The notes below the pieces were generated by a model, which did not search any database, was not told where the DNA came from, and worked only from the letters and a program-made list of their open reading frames with translations. Source: Colwellia sp. (GTDB lineage: Bacteria > Pseudomonadota > Gammaproteobacteria > Enterobacterales > Alteromonadaceae). From it: a stretch of 64,000 nucleotides of DNA. The DNA lies in the NCBI RefSeq assembly GCF_013214175.1, contig NZ_JABSPA010000003.1, positions 597,518 through 661,517 on the forward strand. Reading direction: 5' to 3'. The position numbers and the translations under genes are program-made. Shown here piece after piece: positions 36,505 through 45,362 of the stretch (positions within the stretch are counted from its first letter, which is position 1; each line of letters begins with the position of its first letter).

Positions 36505-38364
36505 TTAAAAACCACATTGTTTACCTTGGTTTTTGTTTTTCAACCAAACGTGTAATGGTGCGAAGTAATCTAAAATAGCACTAGCATCCATTTGCTCACT
36601 GCCAGTAATAACCTTGTAAGCTTGTTGCCACGGTTGGCTTGAACCCATTTCTAGCATGGTATTAAGTGCAGCACCGGCTTCTTTTGAGTTGTAAATTGAA
36701 CAGCGGTGAATTGGGTCAGTATTACCTGAAATTTCACATAAAGCACGATGGAATTCAAATTGTTGAATGTGTGCTAAGAAATAACGGCTATACGGAACAC
36801 CACCGGGTACGTGGTATTTAGCACCGGGATCGAATGCATTAGCATCACGATCAATAGGAGCTGCTACACCTTGATACTTCTCACGTAATTCCCACCATGA
36901 AGTGTTGTAGTTTTCAGGGGTGATTTCACCTGAGTAAACTTTCCAACGCCATTGATCAACCATCAAGCCAAATGGAATAAAGGCAATCTTATCAAGGGCT
37001 TGCTTCATTAATAAACCAATGTCTTTTGATTCATCAGGAATGGTATCGATTAAACCAATTTCTTTTAAGTATTTAGGGGTAACAGATAAAGCAATCGTAT
37101 CACCGATAGCTTCATGGAAACCGTCATTGGCACTGTTTTGGAAGAATACCGGTTGGTCTTTATAAGCACGTTGGTAGAAATTGTGCCCTAACTCATGATG
37201 GATAACGTTGAACTCTTCACCTGTTTTTTGGATACACATCTTGATGCGAATATCGTCTTTAGCATCAAGATCCCATGCGCTGGCGTGACAAGCTACGTCT
37301 CTATCTGCCGGTTTAGTAAATAATGAGCGGCTATAAAAAGTTTCTGGTAAAGCGTCAAAACCAAGTGAAGTAAAGAATTTCTCCGCACCGCGAACCATGT
37401 CTACTTCATCATAATTATGAATGGCTAATTGTTTAGTAATATCATAACCAGGATCAGCATCTTCTGGTGCAACTAAGTCGTAAATGTTGCCCCAAGATTG
37501 TGCCCACATATTACCTAGTAAATGCGCTGGAATAGGCTTGTCTTGGGCTACTTTATCAGTACCGTAAGTTTCTCCTAACTCAGTTCTTACATAACAATGT
37601 AAGTCATCATATAACGGCTTAACTTGTCCCCAAAGTCTATCTAGTTCTTTAGCAAACTCATCGGCAGGCATATCATAATTTGAACGCCACATAGCACCTA
37701 AGTCTTTATAACCAAGGCCTTTCGCACCTTCATTGGCAAGCTCTGCTTGGCGGGTATAAAGTGGTTTCATTTCTGGACTAATTTCACGCCAGCCTGACCA
37801 CAGCTCAAGTAATTCATCGTAATCACGAGAATTAGCCATCTTAGCTGTCATATCACCTAAACTAAGTTTCTCACCCGCTTTGGTGGTATAGCTACCTGTG
37901 CCATACATGCTGCCAAGCTTAGCGCCAATGCTGGCAAGTTCAGCAGACTTCGCTGAGTCTTGTGGCGCAGGCATAACTAAGCTTTGTTTTAAAATGTTTA
38001 ATTGGCGACGTTGTATGTCGTTAACCGCTACCTTATCAAAAGTAGCTGCTTTCATGGCGTATCTGACACCAGCATCAGTGGATTTTTGATCGGCATCTGC
38101 AGCTAAGGCAGCAGTATCTTCAGTGATGAAGTTAGCATATATCCATGCTGCACGTGAACCTTCTAGGTTCATAACAACCATTTCTTTAGCAACATCATCT
38201 AAGAATTTTTGCGCGTCGGCTGAGGTTAGTGCTGTTTGAGTTGTGGCCGTAGTCGCTTGTTCTGCGGTGGCTTGTTGACTAGAGCCTTGATTACACGCGG
38301 TTAAAGAAGCGGCAATAATTAAAGCAAGACCGGTAAACTTGAATGTTTTCTTAATCTGTATCAT
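36505..38364 (-). CDS. M2-family peptidyl-dipeptidase (ACE-like), lipoprotein
   Basis: A 619-residue zinc metallopeptidase of family M2 (angiotensin-converting enzyme type), which removes dipeptides from peptide C-termini. The zinc motif is HHELGHNFYQ, with the downstream glutamate ligand in FHEAIGDTIALS. The Tyr-containing PGAKYHVPGGVPYSRYFLAHIQQF segment matches the ACE substrate site. N-terminal signal with lipobox LTAC (cysteine 24) and an Ala/Thr/Gln-rich linker predict an envelope lipoprotein. Single gene, convergent with bkdB. Likely a peptide-nutrient enzyme; this is inference. Confidence 0.92.
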   Translation of the reverse strand: MIQIKKTFKFTGLALIIAASLTACNQGSSQQATAEQATTATTQTALTSADAQKFLDDVAKEMVVMNLEGSRAAWIYANFITEDTAALAADADQKSTDAGVRYAMKAATFDKVAVNDIQRRQLNILKQSLVMPAPQDSAKSAELASIGAKLGSMYGTGSYTTKAGEKLSLGDMTAKMANSRDYDELLELWSGWREISPEMKPLYTRQAELANEGAKGLGYKDLGAMWRSNYDMPADEFAKELDRLWGQVKPLYDDLHCYVRTELGETYGTDKVAQDKPIPAHLLGNMWAQSWGNIYDLVAPEDADPGYDITKQLAIHNYDEVDMVRGAEKFFTSLGFDALPETFYSRSLFTKPADRDVACHASAWDLDAKDDIRIKMCIQKTGEEFNVIHHELGHNFYQRAYKDQPVFFQNSANDGFHEAIGDTIALSVTPKYLKEIGLIDTIPDESKDIGLLMKQALDKIAFIPFGLMVDQWRWKVYSGEITPENYNTSWWELREKYQGVAAPIDRDANAFDPGAKYHVPGGVPYSRYFLAHIQQFEFHRALCEISGNTDPIHRCSIYNSKEAGAALNTMLEMGSSQPWQQAYKVITGSEQMDASAILDYFAPLHVWLKNKNQGKQCGF

Positions 38365-38480
38365 TTTTATAATCGTTATTAGATAAGTTATTAGGTGGCG
38401 CTAGTATATAAAAATGTTTGCTTGATACAAAGTTTATAAGGGAAATAGTTACTTAGGGCTGGAAATGTCGAATTGCAGGC

Positions 38481-38508
38481 AAAAAAAAGCTCATTCAAAT
38501 GAATGAGC
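38481..38508 (-). terminator. Isolated terminator upstream of the M2 peptidase gene
   Basis: Stem GCTCATTC/GAATGAGC with a four-base loop followed, on the minus strand, by eight T. It points leftward and lies 117 bases before the M2 peptidase start, with no gene on its upstream side on that strand. It could end a small RNA or attenuate the peptidase mRNA. Confidence 0.75.
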
Positions 38509-38762
38509 AAACTACAACATGAAACAGGGTAGAAATATAAAACAATAATAAACAAAAACAATGGTATAAAAGGGAGTCAAGGTCTGCAGCGACTGGTTAA
38601 ATCACTGCTTGTTTGAAACTGATTTAATGATAAATGCTCTGCCTGTGTTTTACTGTATAGATTAGGTAACACTTTGTAATAGAGTGCTCTTGTTCGCTAC
38701 ATTTTAAATATTTATAATATCGTCATTTATAAAAGCTTGACCTATTTACAAAGAATACGCTA

Positions 38763-38782
38763 TTTTAAACGGGTGTTTAAAC
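38763..38782. promoter_or_regulatory. PsrA-like operator upstream of psrA
   Basis: TTTTAAAC, four bases, GTTTAAAC: two inverted half-sites resembling the PsrA target (TTCAAAC..GTTTGAA type). It lies 66 bases before the psrA ATG, fitting autoregulation as known in pseudomonads and Shewanella. Confidence 0.5.
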
Positions 38783-38848
38783 TAGCTGTTTATATTTAAT
38801 GCTATTAGTATTTAATAAGTTAAACAGCAAGCAGTTAGAAGTGGAAGT

Positions 38849-39478
38849 ATGAGTACCAAAAATAAAATATTAGATGCCGCCGATGTACTTTTTGCCGATA
38901 AAGGTTTTAATGGTACATCTTTAAGAGAAATTACCAGCCAAGCCAATGTAAATTTAGCGGCGGTGAATTATCATTTTGGCTCTAAAAAAGAGTTAATCAA
39001 AGCGGTGATGTCTCGTTATATGGATGAATTATCTCCACAATTAGAGTCAGCACTGTCATTAATTTGCCAAGCAGAGCAAAAACCGACTTTGCATGAGGTA
39101 TTTTACGCCTTTATCGATCCGTTACTTAAGCTTAATGAGTTTAAAGAAAACGGTACCAGCACCTTTTTGCAGTTATTAGGCCGTGGCTACACGGACAGTC
39201 AGGGTTTTTTACGCTGGTTCTTAACAACCCAGTATCCTAATGTGTTCACCAATTTCACCAAAGCGGTAAAAATAGCTTACCCAGAATTAACAACGGAAGA
39301 AATGTTTTGGCGTTTACACTTCACCATGGGCACTATTGTTTTTACTATGTCTTCAAGTGAAGCCTTGATTGATATTGCTCAAAATGATTTTGATAACAAG
39401 TTAGATATCGCCGGAGTTATCGAGCGCGTCATTCCTTATGTTGCTGCTGGCGTTGCCGCCCCTATTACTAATAATTAG
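38849..39478 (+). CDS. psrA: TetR-family regulator of fatty-acid metabolism, PsrA
   Basis: A 209-residue TetR repressor. The N-terminal helix-turn-helix (KILDAADVLFADKGFNGTSLREITSQANVNLAAVNYHFGSKKEL) and the C-terminal pattern (FLQLLGRGYTDSQGFLRWFL, then FWRLHFTMGTIVFTMS) match Pseudomonas PsrA closely. PsrA senses long-chain fatty acids or acyl-CoA and represses beta-oxidation genes. The name could be wrong only if another close TetR paralogue exists. A palindrome upstream suggests autoregulation. Confidence 0.82.
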   Translation: MSTKNKILDAADVLFADKGFNGTSLREITSQANVNLAAVNYHFGSKKELIKAVMSRYMDELSPQLESALSLICQAEQKPTLHEVFYAFIDPLLKLNEFKENGTSTFLQLLGRGYTDSQGFLRWFLTTQYPNVFTNFTKAVKIAYPELTTEEMFWRLHFTMGTIVFTMSSSEALIDIAQNDFDNKLDIAGVIERVIPYVAAGVAAPITNN

Positions 39479-39851
39479 CCAGGATGAGTACAGTGCTGGT
39501 CATTTAGTAACTTCACTGTTCTACAGATAACGATATTATTGTTCTACAGTAAAAATATAACTGTAGAACAATTACTGATTCTCTATTTGTTGGCATCAAG
39601 CTTACGAATCACATAACCTGTGATAGTTGTTTTTTTGCTAAAAATGTCAAAGGATCACATCTTATTTAAATCATTGATGGCAGCTTGTCGGGGATTTTTA
39701 TTCCGCTGATTCATAGCCTGCCAAGTCAACAAGTTATTTCAATTGCTTTTAATTAAGACTAGTTCTGCTTTTAACAACAATTTGTATTATAATCCCGCCC
39801 AATTATACTATTTCAGTTTTTTACGCGTTTATTTTAGGGTTTAGGTGACAT
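39479..39851. other. Intergenic region between psrA and the RhlE-type helicase
   Basis: A 373-bp gap. A perfect 13-bp stem-loop (39538-39550 with 39560-39572; ATTGTTCTACAGT) probably ends psrA transcription although it lacks a T-run; a third copy of TGTTCTACAG lies just before it (39517-39526). Near the other end TATAAT at 39788-39793 is a plausible -10 for the helicase gene. Nothing else stands out. Confidence 0.55.
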
Positions 39852-41204
39852 ATGAGTGTTGATGCAATTGGCTTATCAGCGGATTTATTAAAAGCGGTTA
39901 AGGCCTGTGGTTATAAGAATTTAACCCCAATTCAACAAGAAGCAATTCCAGTTATTCGCCGAGGTACTGACCTTTTAGCGAGCGCACAAACTGGTACCGG
40001 AAAAACTGCTGCTTTTAGTTTACCGATTTTAGATGCGATTGCTAAAGCCAACCATGCGGCTCACAGTTCAACTACTGCGGACAATGAAAAAAGTGCATCA
40101 GGTCAGGGGATTCGTGCCTTGATATTAACGCCAACCCGTGAACTTGCTAAACAAGTTAACGATAATATTAAGCAGTTCAGTCAATACCTGCCAGTAAAAA
40201 CAGGTGTGGTTTATGGTGGCGGTAAAATGGCCTCACAAACTAATATGCTTAAGCAAGGTCTTGATGTATTAGTGGCAACACCAGGGCGTTTATTAGAGCA
40301 TTTAAATTCACACAATGTTGATTTATCACAAGTTAAATTTCTAGTACTTGATGAAGCAGATCGCATGCTAGACATGGGTTTTTTAACCGACATAGAAAAG
40401 TTACTTTTAGCAATTAAACATAAACACCAAACGTTAATGTTTTCAGCGACTTTCTCTGAGCGGGTAAAAACATTAGCCAATCAATTGTTAAAAACGCCAA
40501 AAACTATTAGCGTTTCTAGAGAAAACACCACCTCAGGTAAAATAAAGCAATCGGTATATTGGGTAAGTGAAGCGCGTAAACGTGAATTACTTTCTGAGTT
40601 AATTGGTGTCAACAACTGGCAGCAAGTGCTTGTTTTTGCTGGTACCAAAGAAAGTGCTAACCTTTTAGCAAAAGAGCTTAAATTGGACGGTATTAAAGCC
40701 GCGTTATGTCATGGCGACAAAACTCAGGGCGCCAGAAATAAAGCCTTAGAGCAATTTAAAGAAGGTAAGGTACGCGTATTAGTGGCAACTGATGTTGCTG
40801 CTCGTGGCTTAGATATAGAAGACCTTGGCTATGTTGTTAACTTTCATTTACCGTTCCTTGCCGAAGATTACGTTCATCGCGTTGGTCGTACGGGCAGAGC
40901 AGGTAAGTCTGGTACGGCAATTTCTTTAGTAAGCCCGAAAGATGAGCGTTTTTTAGGAAACATTGAAGAGCTTATCGGTCGCCGATTTGAACGTATTGTG
41001 GTGCCCGGTTACGAGTTTAATCGACAAGAAAATGAAGCTTATCAAGAAGCAACTGTTAAGCGTGAAAGTAAGAATCGATATCGCGCTACTCAAGAAAAAA
41101 ATCAAAACTTAGCTAAAAAAGATGTTAAAGGTAAAGTAAAGCAGAAAAATAAAACTGAGCAAACTAACAGCAAGTACAATAGTAAAATTAAAAGAAAGCG
41201 CTAG
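39852..41204 (+). CDS. DEAD-box RNA helicase, RhlE type
   Basis: ATP-dependent RNA helicase of 450 residues. Motifs in order: Q motif (NLTPIQQEAIP), I (AQTGTGKTAAFSLPIL), Ia (PTRELAKQ), Ib (TPGRLLEH), II (DEAD), III (SATFS), IV-V (VATDVAARGLDIEDL) and VI (HRVGRTGRAGKSG). The RhlE-like core is followed by a lysine-rich basic tail (about 400-450) for RNA contact. Such helicases are prominent in cold-adapted bacteria for unwinding structured RNA and ribosome assembly. It is followed closely by an unknown zinc-ribbon gene. Confidence 0.9.
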   Translation: MSVDAIGLSADLLKAVKACGYKNLTPIQQEAIPVIRRGTDLLASAQTGTGKTAAFSLPILDAIAKANHAAHSSTTADNEKSASGQGIRALILTPTRELAKQVNDNIKQFSQYLPVKTGVVYGGGKMASQTNMLKQGLDVLVATPGRLLEHLNSHNVDLSQVKFLVLDEADRMLDMGFLTDIEKLLLAIKHKHQTLMFSATFSERVKTLANQLLKTPKTISVSRENTTSGKIKQSVYWVSEARKRELLSELIGVNNWQQVLVFAGTKESANLLAKELKLDGIKAALCHGDKTQGARNKALEQFKEGKVRVLVATDVAARGLDIEDLGYVVNFHLPFLAEDYVHRVGRTGRAGKSGTAISLVSPKDERFLGNIEELIGRRFERIVVPGYEFNRQENEAYQEATVKRESKNRYRATQEKNQNLAKKDVKGKVKQKNKTEQTNSKYNSKIKRKR

Positions 41205-41233
41205 AACCTTGTTGAACGGCTCACTCATAGTCA

Positions 41234-42034
41234 ATGAGTAAAATTGGTAGTAAAACCAATATGGTAGCACCCCTTGTATCTGAAACATCAGTACACGCAG
41301 CAGAGCCAGCAGCAGTAATCATTACTGAAACACCTTTTAATAAAAGGTATTGCTGTTGGTTTTGTGGTGAGCCTAGCCAAGTAAGTTTTATTGTTCCTGC
41401 CGAGAGTACAATTCCTACTAATGAGCGTAACAACTACTTGTTACGCTCATGCCCTCATCCCGTGATATCTGTGCCAACGTGCCAAGAGTGTCAACAGCTT
41501 GCCAGCAAAGCCGATGAAAATTCCATTTGGGCAGTCAAAGAGCAAGTAAAGCGCCAGTTATTAAAACGCTACGCAAAAGACCTTGCTATCGGTATTAATT
41601 GGACTGAGCAAGAATTAGCGAACAGTGGCTTTGAGCAAGGAAGCTTTGCCGGTTTTGCCCGAAGTGCTTGGTTTATGTATGAAGTTGCTAAGGAGAGAGT
41701 CAACTATTTAGGTTGGCCATTGGTGGCTAATGGTATTGAGCTTGATGAGGTTGATGTTGAGTTGGATGAAGGCGAAACCTTTAGTTTTGATGGTGTATTG
41801 TATCCTTCATTAGCGGATGCGATTACTCACTATGCTAAGGTGTTCTTCTTAGATGAAGCCTATTTCATCGCTGTTTTACAATACTTAAGTAAGGCCAATG
41901 TTGATGGAATTACTGTCGATGAAAAATCATTTGCCCAAGCGGTTCGATTTTGTCGACTCTTAGTCAATGCCACTCCGAATGAACGTAAAGTGGCATTTAA
42001 GGCATTTAAGGCACTAAAGGCTGAAAATAGTTAG
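41234..42034 (+). CDS. Unknown protein with cysteine-pair (zinc-ribbon-like) N-terminus
   Basis: A 266-residue protein I do not recognise. Residues about 40-90 hold CCWFCGEPS and, some 45 residues later, CQECQQL, a CXXC pair typical of a zinc ribbon. The rest is mostly helical and acidic (DEVDVELDEGETF). It starts 29 bp after the helicase stop, so probably the same transcript. A small hairpin (ACTCAT/ATGAGT) overlaps its ATG. A role with RNA is suggested only by the neighbour. Confidence 0.7.
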   Translation: MSKIGSKTNMVAPLVSETSVHAAEPAAVIITETPFNKRYCCWFCGEPSQVSFIVPAESTIPTNERNNYLLRSCPHPVISVPTCQECQQLASKADENSIWAVKEQVKRQLLKRYAKDLAIGINWTEQELANSGFEQGSFAGFARSAWFMYEVAKERVNYLGWPLVANGIELDEVDVELDEGETFSFDGVLYPSLADAITHYAKVFFLDEAYFIAVLQYLSKANVDGITVDEKSFAQAVRFCRLLVNATPNERKVAFKAFKALKAENS

Positions 42035-42067
42035 AGTCTAATCCGTTTATCGACGGTTGACTTCAAG

Positions 42068-42985
42068 CTATACCACGCTTAAGTGTGCAGCCGCTTGCAT
42101 TTTACTGCGGTATAAAATTTCATCTGCGCGCTCAAAGAAACTCATTTCATTATCAGCTCTATTCATAAAAGTAGTACCTATACTGCAACCTAGCTGGTAT
42201 TTACTTAACAATATGTTCGTCGTTAATGCTAAATTTATTCTATTTTCAATGATGGCTAAAGCAGTCTCGTCAGCATTCTCGACGATAATGGCAAATTCAT
42301 CACCACCAAATCTAAATATACTGTCTGAGTTTCGAGTACACTGGCGCAGCACATTGGCAAATTCTCGCAACACTAAATCGCCAGTTGCATGGCCATAAGC
42401 ATCATTAATCGCTTTAAATTTATCTAAGTCACCTAAGACTAAACCTACCAAACTATGATGGCGATTAGCATTATGCATAGCACGTTTTAATTGCTCATCA
42501 AAATAACGGCGATTTCCTAGGCCTGTTAATGCATCTTGCATGGCAAGTTGCATAGCCGCATGGTAAGCAATGGCATTTCTAAGCGGGTGTAATAAACATA
42601 GGTGCAGTTGCTGTAAAACTTTATAGTTAGTTAAACTGATAGGGCTATTGATGCCGTAACTGAGGGTACCAATAAAATCATCGGTAATTGTCAAATCAAA
42701 ACGACGCTCTTTTTTTGCTTTTCTGCTGCCAGGCAACGTCTTGTTAAGGCTCTGGCTTTTAAAGTAAAGCCCAGAAAAATCAACGTAGCGTGCCGCTTCT
42801 ACGGCAAAAATATTTAATAGCTTATCTATATCGAGTGTGGTTTGTAATTGTGTCATAAAGGCTAAGATCTGACGCTTATCGAAAACAGTATTAGTAAAAG
42901 TTTCAGCAACATGCGCATCAGTTCCCAATGTACTATAGGTATTGAACGGTGAGAATCTATTATCAAGTACGTTTAGTGTTTGCAT
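42068..42985 (-). CDS. Diguanylate cyclase (GGDEF) with N-terminal GAF-like region
   Basis: Makes cyclic di-GMP from two GTP. The 305-residue protein has an N-terminal region (about 30-140, sensing-domain-like, VEAARYVDFSGLYF) and a full GGDEF domain (DALTGLGNRRYFDEQL, then FRFGGDEFAIIVE). An inhibitory-site RXXD (RNSD) stands five residues before GGDEF, so product inhibition is expected. No EAL domain and no membrane segments. Convergent with the zinc-ribbon gene. Confidence 0.93.
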   Translation of the reverse strand: MQTLNVLDNRFSPFNTYSTLGTDAHVAETFTNTVFDKRQILAFMTQLQTTLDIDKLLNIFAVEAARYVDFSGLYFKSQSLNKTLPGSRKAKKERRFDLTITDDFIGTLSYGINSPISLTNYKVLQQLHLCLLHPLRNAIAYHAAMQLAMQDALTGLGNRRYFDEQLKRAMHNANRHHSLVGLVLGDLDKFKAINDAYGHATGDLVLREFANVLRQCTRNSDSIFRFGGDEFAIIVENADETALAIIENRINLALTTNILLSKYQLGCSIGTTFMNRADNEMSFFERADEILYRSKMQAAAHLSVV

Positions 42986-43347
42986 ACAACAACCTCATTA
43001 ACTTTATCTATTAACGTCAATTGATAAAACTTAATTGCTCAAAGAGCATATTTTGACGTTATTTTTCACTACACAGATAAAAGCAAAAAATGTACCATTT
43101 TTTTCAATACCGGTACTTTTTAGAGCAAAGATAGGTTATTAATGTAATAGCGTACTTTAACTAATTGAAATGTAGTTTTTTTTGTTGTTAAAATACTTTA
43201 AGGCTAGGTAAACTATAATTATGGCAAGTCGTTATTTTGCCTTGAAAGATCACTGAGACGGCAAATTATTGCCGCTTGGCAAATAACCTCAAGTTTTGAG
43301 CTATTGCTCATACTTAGAAATTAACAAAGCAAAATAAAGGAAGTTGT
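42986..43347. other. Divergent intergenic region between the diguanylate cyclase and kefB-like genes
   Basis: A 362-bp gap with inverted repeats: TAACGTCAA (43012-43020) with TTGACGTTA (43053-43061), enclosing a small GCTC/GAGC hairpin, in the cyclase leader; and, nearer the antiporter, overlapping GGCAA-rich hairpins around 43235-43295. No ORF or sure promoter identified. Confidence 0.5.
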
Positions 43348-45315
43348 GTGAGCGGTTATTTTGAAATTCTTGCGATATTAACCTGTGCTGTCTTCGTGGT
43401 ATGGCTATTTCGTCGATTAAAGTTACCAGCGATATTAGCTTATTTAGTCGCTGGCATGCTCGTTGGTCAACATGGCTTAAACATTGCGAATGATCAAGTT
43501 GATTATGATCACTTTGCTGAGCTAGGTATTGTTTTCTTACTCTTTACCTTAGGGCTTGAATTCTCATTGCCTAGGCTAATGGCCATGCGTCATTTAGTGG
43601 TCTCGGTAGGCAGTTTACAAGTTGCTATATCTCTGCTTGTCTTCATGGTTGCCGGAGTGTTTTTTGGTTTAAGTTTCTCTGCGGCTTTTGTCGTTGGTGG
43701 CATACTAGCGCTTTCTTCAACGGCTATAGTCATCAGGCAGTTAAGTGAGAGTGGCGCCATGAAGCGAAAGTCGGGGCAGCTTTCCGTCGCCATTTTACTT
43801 TTTCAAGATGTTGCTGTTGTGCCGCTATTAATAATTATTCCTATGTTGGCATTAGATAGTCAGAGCACCATGGTTTGGGCGTTAATGCTGGCTATGGTGA
43901 AAGGTGTCGTGGTTGTCACCTTATTATTATTTGTTGGTAAATGGTTACTACCAAAAGTCTTTAATATCATTGCGCAAGTCCGTACCGATGAGCTCTTTGT
44001 TTTAACCACCTTATTAGTAACCCTATTGGCGGCCGCTTTCACCCAATGGTTTGGTTTATCAATGGCATTAGGCGCTTTTCTAGCTGGTATGATGCTAGGA
44101 GAAAGTGAATATAAACATCAACTTGAAGCTGATATCAGACCTTACCGTGATATTCTTTTAGGCCTGTTTTTTATTACCGTCGGCATGAAACTCGATGTTA
44201 ATTTATTATTATCCTCGCCATTAAGTTTAGTCAGTTTGATGATCTGCTTTATGTTGGTTAAAGTTATGGTTATTAAAATGCTGGCAGTCAAAGCAGGGGA
44301 GTCAAGTAAAGATGCTTGGGCATCTGGGCTAATGCTGGCGCAAATGGGCGAATTTGGCTTTGTATTGATTGCTTTAGCCAGTCAAAGTCAGGTATTACCA
44401 CTTGATGTTGCTTCTATGCTGCTTGGTGCAGGTGTGCTTAGTATGGCGATCACCCCTTATATGATTAACAATGCCCGATCTTGGGCGCTATTTTTAAGCC
44501 AAGAAAAAACTGCGGAGACCTTAGATTTATCACAATTACCTGAAAACAAAGTGTTGGAAAATCACGTCATTATTTGTGGTTTTGGTCGCATTGGTCAAAC
44601 AGTAAGTCGCTTCTTAAAACAAGATAAAATTGATTTTGTCGCTATCGATGTTGATCCGTTGCGTACACAAAAAGCTCGAGAAGCCGGTGAAAAAGTACTA
44701 TTTGGTTCATGTCGTCAAGCAGAGGTACTCAATGCTGCTAATTTAGCTGAAGCTAAACTAGTGGTTATTGCTTTTGGTAATGATAAACAATCGATTGAGG
44801 TGATTCAAAAAGTCAGAAGTATGAATGCTGATGTACCTATTTTAGTCAGGACACGTAATGATGACCAACTCGACGCATTACAAGCGGCGGGAGCCAATGA
44901 AGTTGTACCGGAAAGTTTAGAAGGCAGTTTGATGTTGGTTTCTCAAGTTCTGTCATTATCCGGGGTACCGTTTTCTCGAATTATGCGCCGAGTGCAAAAA
45001 GAGCGTAAAAATCACTATAACCACCTGCATGGATTTTTTCAGGGTGAACAAACGGATATGAGCCCAGAGGCCATTGACCGGATTGAATTCGCTCATGCAA
45101 TACAGATCAATAACAACTCTTTTGCTCGCGGTAAATCACTTGCTTCGTTAGCGCTAGATCAGCGCCGCGTTTATATTGTTGCTTTACACCGAGGTGACGT
45201 AGAAACAGAGTCACCAGCATTAGATATGGTATTACAAGATCAAGATACTCTAGTTGTTAGAGGAAAGCCGCGCCGAGTGGAACGTGTTGAGCGTTATTTA
45301 CAAGAAGGTGGTTAA
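43348..45315 (+). CDS. KefB/KefC-type potassium:proton antiporter
   Basis: Monovalent cation:proton antiporter-2 family. The 655 residues comprise about 12 membrane segments (1-385), a Rossmann RCK/TrkA-N domain beginning HVIICGFGRIGQTVSRFL (about 410), and a C-terminal TrkA-C-like domain (VYIVALHRGDVETESPALDM). Start is GTG at 43348 after AAAGGAAG. It resembles KefB; with no partner KefF/KefG gene nearby, glutathione gating cannot be assumed. Confidence 0.88.
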   Translation: MSGYFEILAILTCAVFVVWLFRRLKLPAILAYLVAGMLVGQHGLNIANDQVDYDHFAELGIVFLLFTLGLEFSLPRLMAMRHLVVSVGSLQVAISLLVFMVAGVFFGLSFSAAFVVGGILALSSTAIVIRQLSESGAMKRKSGQLSVAILLFQDVAVVPLLIIIPMLALDSQSTMVWALMLAMVKGVVVVTLLLFVGKWLLPKVFNIIAQVRTDELFVLTTLLVTLLAAAFTQWFGLSMALGAFLAGMMLGESEYKHQLEADIRPYRDILLGLFFITVGMKLDVNLLLSSPLSLVSLMICFMLVKVMVIKMLAVKAGESSKDAWASGLMLAQMGEFGFVLIALASQSQVLPLDVASMLLGAGVLSMAITPYMINNARSWALFLSQEKTAETLDLSQLPENKVLENHVIICGFGRIGQTVSRFLKQDKIDFVAIDVDPLRTQKAREAGEKVLFGSCRQAEVLNAANLAEAKLVVIAFGNDKQSIEVIQKVRSMNADVPILVRTRNDDQLDALQAAGANEVVPESLEGSLMLVSQVLSLSGVPFSRIMRRVQKERKNHYNHLHGFFQGEQTDMSPEAIDRIEFAHAIQINNNSFARGKSLASLALDQRRVYIVALHRGDVETESPALDMVLQDQDTLVVRGKPRRVERVERYLQEGG

Positions 45316-45362
45316 TTTCTTCAAGGAGCTAAGCCTTTAAGGCAAAATTACTGTAAGTCCCA

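Larger units (their letters stand above)
38365..38848. other. Divergent intergenic region between the M2 peptidase gene and psrA
   Basis: A 484-bp gap. It contains the isolated minus-strand terminator (38481-38508), AT-rich sequence, and a PsrA-like palindrome (38763-38782). No ORF of note was found on either strand. Confidence 0.6.

Noticed and set aside
36505..38364. Neurolysin-type M3 oligopeptidase
   Set aside because: The HELGH setting and the tyrosine/histidine substrate region fit M2 (ACE-like) better than the M3 pattern.
39517..39572. TGTTCTACAG palindromes as LexA boxes
   Set aside because: LexA sites of this group need an eight-base gap between CTGT and ACAG; here it is three. A transcript-end hairpin is simpler.
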